From Corynebacterium variabile (GTDB lineage Bacteria; Actinomycetota; Actinomycetes; Mycobacteriales; Mycobacteriaceae), in the NCBI RefSeq assembly GCF_006539825.1, contig NZ_BJNT01000009.1, positions 1 through 64,000 of the forward strand: a DNA stretch of 64,000 nucleotides. Direction: 5' to 3'. Below the pieces are notes generated by a model. That model was not told the DNA's origin and did not search any database. It saw only the letters and a list, made by a program, of their open reading frames with translations. The position numbers and the translations under genes were made by a program. Of this stretch, positions 55,711 to 64,000 are shown in pieces; positions within the stretch are counted from its first letter, which is position 1; each line of letters begins with the position of its first letter.

Positions 55711-57498
55711 TTACTCGATCATCCGGACGGCGTAGGGCATGGCGCCGCTCCACCGTACGTCGGAGACCTTGACGACGTCTCCGGACTGCGGGGCCTCCAG
55801 CATCTTGCCGTCGCCCAGGTAGAGCGCGACGTGGCTGCTGCCGCCGATGCCCCAGAAGAGCATGTCGCCGCGGCGGGCCTGGTCCACCGGGACCTGGGGG
55901 CCGGCGGTGTACTGGTAGCCCGAGTACTTCGGCAGTTCCACACCGGCGGCGGCGAAGGCGAAGACCATGAGTCCAGAGCAGTCGTAACCGACCTTGGCGT
56001 AGTCGCCGTAGGCGTCAGCGACACCGCCGTCCCGGACACCGAGCGTGGGCCCGTCAGCGTTGCCTCCACCCCAGGAGTACGGGGTTCCGAGGGCGCTCAT
56101 ACCGCGGTCGATGACCCGCTCGATCTTCTCGGACGCGGTGCCGGAGGCATCAGGAGTGGAGACATCGCCGCTGCCACCGGGCTGGACACCCGTCCCCGGA
56201 AGCGTTCCGGTGGCTTCCCCATCACCGGAGGGTGCTTCCGGCAGTGAGCCGTAGGACTCTGCCGCGGAACTCTGGGCCGCACCAGTGGCTGCAGCGAGGG
56301 GATCCTCACCGTTCATGCTGGCGGTGACACCTGCGACGGCGGCAGCACCGGCGGCACCCAGAAGTCCGTCGATGGCAGCCTGACGACGGTCATCTCCGGC
56401 GGTGTCCGAGCTGAAGGTCGAGCCGGCTGCCTCATCCTCTGCGGGAGCCTCTTCCTGGGCCTTCGTCAGGTCATCTCCATTGACCTCGGAGGTATCCTCC
56501 GTGGTGGCACCGTCCGCGTTCTCCGCAACGGTCCCGGTGAGATCCTGGGCGCCGGTGGTGTCCGCGGTTGCTTCGGCGGTGTCGACCGTCCCGGGTGAGG
56601 TGACCTGAGGCGTCTCGGTGGCCCCTGCGGTCTCCGTGGTGTCAACGACCTCGGTGGCTTCCGTGGCTTCCGTGGCCGGAGCGGTGTCGATCTTGGACAC
56701 CGCGGTCTCCGCCGCACGACGCTTGTCGAAGGAGGTGGCACCCTCTTCCCTGCCGGCACGGTCGACTGCGGCGCGGGCGGCGGAAAGCTGCTCACGGGCG
56801 GTGTCTGCGTCAGCAAGGAGCTTGCTGTGCTCGTCGGCCCGGGAGGCGAGATCCTGCTGAATCCTCTCGAACCGGGCCCGGGCATCGTCCTGCGCCTGCT
56901 GGGCCGCTGCAACGAGGTCATCCGCTTTGTCACGGGCCTCACGGAGCGAGGCTTCCTCGTTCGCGGCCTGGGTACGCGCCAGATCCAGACGGTCAACCTC
57001 GGCCTGCTGACGCTCGGAGGCCATCCTGATGTAGGTGGCACGGTCGATGGCGTCGTCGGCGCTTGACCCGGCGGCCAGCGGCACGGCGGAGGCGTCGCCA
57101 CCCTGGGTGTAGGCGGAACGGGCGATCTCGCCGAGATCGGACTGCGCAGTGCCGAGTTCGTCCTCACTTCCGCCGAGGCGGGAGCGCGCATCGGTGACCT
57201 GGTCCTGTGCATCCTGTGCGTCGTGGGTGCTCCGGTCGAAGTCGACCTGGGACTTGTTGACGGACTCACGGAGTCCGCCCAGCTCGAGTTCCAGTGAGTT
57301 GACCTCGTCCTCGGCCGCGGAGACGCGGGAGACCAGGTCGGCCAGGTAAGCCTCGGCGCCGGTGTCGGAGGCTTCGTCGGCCACAGCCGGGCTTACCTGG
57401 GTGGTGAGGCCGGCGGTCACGGCGACAGCCAGCAGGGCTCCTGTACCTCGTGCAGTTGCCCCGCGGGCACGGCCACGGGTTGTCAGTCGAAGTGCCAC
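55711..57498 (-). CDS. NlpC/P60 cell-wall hydrolase with long linker
   Basis: A 595-aa secreted peptidoglycan endopeptidase. Residues 1-40 form the signal peptide, about 45-250 is a coiled coil, 270-455 a Thr/Ala/Glu- and Gly/Ser-rich linker and 456-595 the NlpC/P60 domain with C507 (YDCSGL), H556 (SSHVALYLG) and a third residue near E568. It is longer than typical RipC-like proteins because of the linker. The start is GTG 57498 with GAGGAG 8 bp before it. This gene sits beside acn in corynebacteria as here. Confidence 0.9.
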   Translation of the reverse strand: MALRLTTRGRARGATARGTGALLAVAVTAGLTTQVSPAVADEASDTGAEAYLADLVSRVSAAEDEVNSLELELGGLRESVNKSQVDFDRSTHDAQDAQDQVTDARSRLGGSEDELGTAQSDLGEIARSAYTQGGDASAVPLAAGSSADDAIDRATYIRMASERQQAEVDRLDLARTQAANEEASLREARDKADDLVAAAQQAQDDARARFERIQQDLASRADEHSKLLADADTAREQLSAARAAVDRAGREEGATSFDKRRAAETAVSKIDTAPATEATEATEVVDTTETAGATETPQVTSPGTVDTAEATADTTGAQDLTGTVAENADGATTEDTSEVNGDDLTKAQEEAPAEDEAAGSTFSSDTAGDDRRQAAIDGLLGAAGAAAVAGVTASMNGEDPLAAATGAAQSSAAESYGSLPEAPSGDGEATGTLPGTGVQPGGSGDVSTPDASGTASEKIERVIDRGMSALGTPYSWGGGNADGPTLGVRDGGVADAYGDYAKVGYDCSGLMVFAFAAAGVELPKYSGYQYTAGPQVPVDQARRGDMLFWGIGGSSHVALYLGDGKMLEAPQSGDVVKVSDVRWSGAMPYAVRMIE

Positions 57499-57517
57499 GG
57501 TGATGGTCTCCTCGTGC

Positions 57518-57665
57518 GAGTGGGCGGAAAAAGTCAGTTCCGGCAGTCCACCGGTTCGGCACCCGTTCCTCCCGCTTCCCCACGGGAGGAGGTCGGGGCC
57601 CGGGGTGGTGGCCCGCCTGCGTCGTTGATGTTTCGTGACCTTCGGAACCGAGCGGTCAACCTCTC
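57518..57665 (-). promoter_or_regulatory. Structured leader of the NlpC/P60 gene, riboswitch candidate
   Basis: The minus-strand leader contains a perfect 7-bp hairpin (57568-57574 with 57583-57589) and the stretch GACTTTTTCCGCCC, close to the 3' core of the c-di-AMP (ydaO/yuaA) riboswitch that often precedes such hydrolases in actinobacteria. Other ydaO core elements, such as GTCAGCTAACC, are missing, so this is only a candidate. Confidence 0.25.
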
Positions 57666-57826
57666 GCTTCACTTAGATCACGAATCGTTACCAAACGACG
57701 ACAGGTGCACCGTAGGCCACACCCACCCCGTAAGGAACCTGAATAACATCATTCACATCTGTCACCATGAGCAACACCGGCCACTCTTCGTCTGTGACCT
57801 GCAGGGATCCTGCGTGAAATAGTGAA

Positions 57827-57842
57827 TGTGATCTGTATCACA
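57827..57842. promoter_or_regulatory. GlxR (CRP-type) binding site
   Basis: TGTGATCTGTATCACA has perfect TGTGA/TCACA arms with 6-bp spacing, matching the cAMP-GlxR consensus of corynebacteria. It lies 328 bp before the NlpC/P60 start and 722 bp before acn, so either may be the target. Confidence 0.6.
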
Positions 57843-58374
57843 CAATGTAACGAACCGGCGTGTCGCCTTGAGATCTCCCGGCGAGGTCAACTCAAAGTCT
57901 CGACATTGTGTTGACATCTGTCAGGTCCCTACACTTGACGATTCGACACCGCGGCAGTCCGGAGCGACCGTGCCGTGATCGGGGCGGAATGTGGACAACA
58001 GGCTCGTCAAGGGTCTGGGCCTGACCTGGGTGTTCGTCTCGACCTCCGTGTGGTCCGGAGCGGCGTGGGTTTCCTCGGGTTCACCGAACGGGGCGGGATG
58101 CCTGCCGCCGGGGCTCCCGGGACGTTCTCTACGGGGCCCCTGTCCGGCTTTACTTGTGCGGTGTCCCCCGTGCGGCTCCCCTCTGTGGATCCAGTGACCC
58201 CGCGACTGTGCCGACTTGAGGTCCAGCCTGTGTGTGAGGGACGTCGAATTCAGTCGTTTCCTGAAGGTGGCGATTACAGAACGGGTATGACAGTGTGTCG
58301 AGTCCGGTCGTCTGCCTTACCGTCCGGCACTGGAAATGCCCCCGAACCGGCGATTCCCACCTGCGATTATGTAG
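57843..58374. other. Long acn upstream region without a recognised gene
   Basis: No coding frame here is convincing. It holds a 5+5 palindrome TGACA-TC-TGTCA (57912-57923) overlapping a TTGACA. Several regulators act on acn in C. glutamicum, so further sites are likely. Confidence 0.45.
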
Positions 58375-58397
58375 CAATACAGTCGTACTGTTATGGT
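58375..58397 (+). promoter_or_regulatory. AcnR box overlapping the acn promoter
   Basis: CAATACAGTCGTACTG (58375-58390) differs at one fixed position from the AcnR consensus CAGNACnnncGTACTG known in C. glutamicum. A -10-like TATGGT (58392-58397) follows directly, so bound repressor would block RNA polymerase. The transcript would start near 58404. Confidence 0.75.
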
Positions 58398-58564
58398 GGA
58401 TGAGACGGATCACACGTCACTGTTGCACAATGGTGGCACGCCTCACGCCCGCGGTGTCTTTACGGACGCTGCAGACCAGGTCCACGGTTGTGCTTGAGGT
58501 GAGACGTCCAGACGAACGTCACACAACGACGAAATATAACGAGAAGAGATTCAGGAGCACTCAC

Positions 58565-61378
<2,814 letters not shown>

Positions 61379-61412
61379 TACAGGCGCTCTTCTCCCGAAA
61401 GGGGCACACCGC

Positions 61413-61973
61413 ATGCCGAAGGTCAGCGACAGCGACCTTTCCGAGCGGCGGTCCGACATCCTGGCGGCGGCCCGTATGTGCTTCGTCACCTACGGGTACG
61501 ACGGCGCCACCGTGTCGCGGTTGGAGAAGGCCACCGGGAAATCCCGGGGAGCCATCTTCCACCACTTCCAGAACAAGGAGACCCTGTTCCGGACAGTGGC
61601 ACACCGCGACATGCTCCGGATGACGGAACTGGCGTCCACCCGAGGCATGATCGGTCTCATCAGGTACATCCTGGAGGAACCCGATCTGATCAACTGGTGG
61701 AGTCTCCGCGTGGAGATCACCCGGCGCATCCGCGTCGACGAGGAACTCCGCGACACCTGGGACGCCGACCAGAAGGCACTGCGTGCGGCGGTCACCGACC
61801 GTCTCACCGAGCAGCGGGACAGTGGACGTCTCCGGACGGACATCGATCTCGAGACAACCATCCAGCTGCTGGAACTGACCCTCGAGGGGGTCATGTCCCA
61901 CCTCGGTTCAGACCGGGTCAGTGACCGGCTCCCGGAAGCTCTGGATCTCATCGAGCAGTCGCTGCGAGCCTGA
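61413..61973 (+). CDS. acnR: TetR-type repressor of aconitase
   Basis: A 186-aa TetR-family regulator. The N-terminal HTH (residues about 28-55, ATVSRLEKATGKSRGAIFHHF) is followed by the helical ligand domain. It lies 34 bp after acn, the conserved position of AcnR, which binds the acn promoter and responds to citrate-Mg. A near-consensus box in front of acn supports autocontrol of the pair. A hairpin terminator follows. Confidence 0.93.
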   Translation: MPKVSDSDLSERRSDILAAARMCFVTYGYDGATVSRLEKATGKSRGAIFHHFQNKETLFRTVAHRDMLRMTELASTRGMIGLIRYILEEPDLINWWSLRVEITRRIRVDEELRDTWDADQKALRAAVTDRLTEQRDSGRLRTDIDLETTIQLLELTLEGVMSHLGSDRVSDRLPEALDLIEQSLRA

Positions 61974-62006
61974 CGGTCCCCGTTCGCCAAGGCCGAACCA
62001 CAGACA

Positions 62007-62035
62007 ACCCGCCACCCCACCCCGGGGCGGCGGGT
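62007..62035 (+). terminator. Terminator of acn-acnR
   Basis: ACCCGCC (62007-62013) pairs with GGCGGGT (62029-62035), with an inner CCCC/GGGG extension, followed by CTCGTCTGTTTC. It lies 33 bp after the acnR stop. Confidence 0.55.
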
Positions 62036-62060
62036 CTCGTCTGTTTCGGAGGCGGTAGCA

Positions 62061-62336
62061 ATGAGCGGAATGATCGCGATCATGACCGTCACCGGACGGG
62101 ACCACACCGGAATCATCGCCGCAGTCTCCACCGCCTGCGCCGATCTGTCCATCAACATCCGCAACGTCTCACAGACGATCATGGACGAGTGGTTCACCAT
62201 GATCCTCCATGTTGAGCTTCCCGGTGATCTCGACGTCGCTGCCGTCGATGAGCGCATGGCACTGGTGGAGGACGAGCAGAAACTCGTCATCACCATCCAG
62301 TCCCAGGCCATCTTCGATGCTATGCACCACATCTGA
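62061..62336 (+). CDS. ACT-domain protein (UPF0237)
   Basis: A 91-aa single ACT domain ([40 protein letters not shown]), the UPF0237 family, which probably binds an amino acid or similar small ligand. GGAGG lies 9 bp before the ATG. The PFL-family gene starts 16 bp after it; the two are coupled in many bacteria and probably work together. Confidence 0.93.
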   Translation: MSGMIAIMTVTGRDHTGIIAAVSTACADLSINIRNVSQTIMDEWFTMILHVELPGDLDVAAVDERMALVEDEQKLVITIQSQAIFDAMHHI

Positions 62337-62352
62337 GGGGTCTGACGAACAG

Positions 62353-63726
62353 ATGACCGCCGCATTCCTACCCTCGTCCTCCATCCTCGAGACCATCGCG
62401 ATGATCCAGCGCTACCGGCTGGACATCCGCACCGTCACGATGGGCATCAACCTGCTCCCCTGCGTCCGTGCGACCTCCGCCGCCACCTGTGACGCGGTGT
62501 ACGACATGGTCACCACCAGGGCCCGGAACCTCGTCCCGGTCGCCCGCGGTATCGAACGTGAGCTCGGGATACCCATCGCCAACAAGCGTGTCTCTGTCAC
62601 TCCTGTCGCCATCGTCGCCTCCGCGGTGCCGGGCTGCGACCCGGTGGACATCGCCCGCGCCCTCGACCGGGCGGCCGCCGAGATCGGCGTGGACTTCATC
62701 GGGGGCTACTCCGCTCTCGTCGAGAAAGGCGGCACCGAGGGCGACAAGCGGCTGATCCGGTCGATTCCCGAGGCCCTCAGTGAGACGGAGGTGGTGTGCT
62801 CCTCGGTGAACATCGGCTCGTCCCGCGCCGGCATCAACATGAACGCGGTCCGTGAGATGGGCGGGGTCGTCCGGGGTTGTGCCGAGGCCACCGCTGACCG
62901 CGGTTCGATCGCCGCAGCCAAACTCGTGGTCTTCTGCAACGCCGTCGGCGACAACCCCTTCATGGCGGGCGCGTTCCACGGGGTCGAGGAGCCGGACTGC
63001 GTCATCAATGTCGGTGTCTCGGGCCCTGGAGTGGTTGACCGCGCGGTCGCTGCCGTGGGTCAGGACGCGACACTCAACGAGATCGCCGAGGAGATCAAGA
63101 AGGCGGCCTTCAAGATCACCCGCACCGGCCAGCTCGTCGGCACGATGGCCGCTGACCGGTTGGGCGTCCCCTTCGGGATCGTCGACCTGTCACTGGCACC
63201 CACCGCGGAGATGGGTGACTCGGTCGCCCACATCCTCGAGCACATGGGTCTTGACCAGGTCGGTACCCACGGCACCACAGCGGCACTGGCGCTGCTCAAT
63301 GACGCGGTGAAGAAAGGCGGCATGATGGCCTGTTCGCGGGTCGGTGGGCTGTCCGGATCCTTCATTCCTGTGAGTGAGGACGCCGGCATGATCGAGGCTG
63401 TCCGTGCCGGAAACCTCACCGTCGACAAGCTTGAGGCCATGACCGCCATCTGTTCGGTGGGTCTGGACATGATCGCGGTGCCCGGCGACACGACGGCCGC
63501 CGCGATCGCCGGCATGATCGCCGATGAGGCAGCCATCGGCATGATGAACCACAAGACCACCGCAGTCCGCGTCATACCGGCGATCGGCTGCGGTGTCGGT
63601 GACGACGTGGACTTCGGTGGGCTCCTCGGGCACGCCCCGGTCATGCCGGTCCGCACCGTCCCCAACACGGCCTTCATCGACCGCGGCGGTTTCATCCCTG
63701 CTCCGGTCCACGGATTCCGGAACTGA
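62353..63726 (+). CDS. PFL-family protein (UPF0210)
   Basis: A 457-aa protein of the UPF0210/DUF711 family, related in fold to pyruvate formate-lyase-like proteins but without their glycyl-radical site. Family blocks are [49 protein letters not shown] and GPGVVDRAV. Its function is unknown. The ATG at 62353 follows the ACT-domain gene by 16 bp; the in-frame segment upstream lies over that gene in another frame and is rejected. Confidence 0.92.
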   Translation: MTAAFLPSSSILETIAMIQRYRLDIRTVTMGINLLPCVRATSAATCDAVYDMVTTRARNLVPVARGIERELGIPIANKRVSVTPVAIVASAVPGCDPVDIARALDRAAAEIGVDFIGGYSALVEKGGTEGDKRLIRSIPEALSETEVVCSSVNIGSSRAGINMNAVREMGGVVRGCAEATADRGSIAAAKLVVFCNAVGDNPFMAGAFHGVEEPDCVINVGVSGPGVVDRAVAAVGQDATLNEIAEEIKKAAFKITRTGQLVGTMAADRLGVPFGIVDLSLAPTAEMGDSVAHILEHMGLDQVGTHGTTAALALLNDAVKKGGMMACSRVGGLSGSFIPVSEDAGMIEAVRAGNLTVDKLEAMTAICSVGLDMIAVPGDTTAAAIAGMIADEAAIGMMNHKTTAVRVIPAIGCGVGDDVDFGGLLGHAPVMPVRTVPNTAFIDRGGFIPAPVHGFRN

Positions 63727-63727
63727 T

Positions 63728-64000
63728 ATGCCGGTCCTCTTCGAGCATGCCCGTGCCACGGCCCAGGTCGCCGATCCCGGCGGATTCCTGCGTGACGGTG
63801 CAGACACCGGACGCTTCGACCACGCCTGCCCGGACAGTCCCGATGACCCGGCAGTGACCGACGCACTACGTTCCACCGGCCGGGTTCCGATTGCCGGGGT
63901 CTACGCTCTGGGCCTGTCTCTTCCTCAGTGGTCTCTTGTCGGCGTCGCCGGTGGCCTCGCACTGTTGGCGGTGATCTGCCTGTTTGCCGGTGCTCCCGTG
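63728..64000 (+). CDS. Membrane protein, C-terminus beyond the window edge
   Basis: The first 91 codons of a gene starting with ATG at 63728, 1 bp after the PFL-family stop codon, so it is probably in the same transcript. The N-terminal 50 residues are hydrophilic (MPVLFEHARATAQVADPGG); hydrophobic stretches begin near residue 55 (VPIAGVYALGLSL) and near 72 (VGVAGGLALLAVICLFAG). The product is likely a membrane protein of unknown function. Confidence 0.6.
   Translation, partial: MPVLFEHARATAQVADPGGFLRDGADTGRFDHACPDSPDDPAVTDALRSTGRVPIAGVYALGLSLPQWSLVGVAGGLALLAVICLFAGAPV

Overview
The window looks like the chromosome of a GC-rich Corynebacterium. The evidence is gene content and order typical of that genus: rbpA, ppm1, lnt, tatA/tatC, a pupylation cluster without a proteasome, aspA-hisG-hisE, mshC-uppP-pyrD and acn-acnR. 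Mycothiol (mshC), polyprenol-phosphate-mannose (ppm1) and Pup chemistry place it in the Actinobacteria. All assignments come from reading motifs; no database search was run. Layout: (1) 1-7019 is accessory DNA. It holds a metallophosphoesterase cut by the window edge, a short AT-rich stretch of small unknown genes, and a Tn7-like transposition operon (tnsA-tnsB-tnsC-tniQ, minus strand). Three spaced repeats beside tnsA look like TnsB-binding sites of the right end. (2) 7497-12987 holds a RibD/DHFR-fold reductase, a UvrA2-like gene broken by about four frameshifts, mgtE, a small membrane protein, a YceI protein and a Cys-motif protein. (3) 13032-21495 holds rbpA with a SigH/SigR-type promoter, then ppm1-lnt-fxsA, a DprE2-like reductase, an Xaa-Pro peptidase and the helicase HelY. 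(4) 21563-23164 is an AT-richer island with a small secreted protein and a decayed IS4-family element ending at the tatC stop codon. (5) 23165-34384 is a long minus-strand array: tatC, tatA, pafC, pafB, pafA, pup, dop, arc, trmI and a DUF255 protein. (6) 34407-40135 is a plus-strand set: a DUF1275 membrane protein, three tandem paralogous FAD-linked oxidases and a RecB-like Fe-S nuclease, joined by stop/start overlaps. (7) 40142-51746 holds a RelE/CopG toxin-antitoxin pair, a DUF1266 gene with a nonsense codon, a sirtuin, aspA, hisG-hisE, an HAD phosphatase, a thioesterase, mshC, uppP, a lipoprotein and pyrD. (8) 51759-64000 holds a PEBP protein, tRNA-Leu(GAG), a TVP38 protein, several conserved unknowns, an NlpC/P60 hydrolase, the regulatory region of acn, acn, acnR, an ACT-domain protein, a PFL-family protein and a membrane protein cut by the right edge. 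The genes form coherent systems. TnsA+TnsB+TnsC+TniQ make a cut-and-paste transposase. Pup, PafA, Dop and ARC form a pupylation system whose ATPase lacks the proteasome-docking tail. AcnR very probably represses acn through a near-consensus box in the acn promoter. RbpA is probably induced by thiol-oxidative or heat stress. The most interesting items are the Tn7-like module with its end repeats, the triplicated oxidases sharing a 209-bp identical tract, and the readable regulatory sites.
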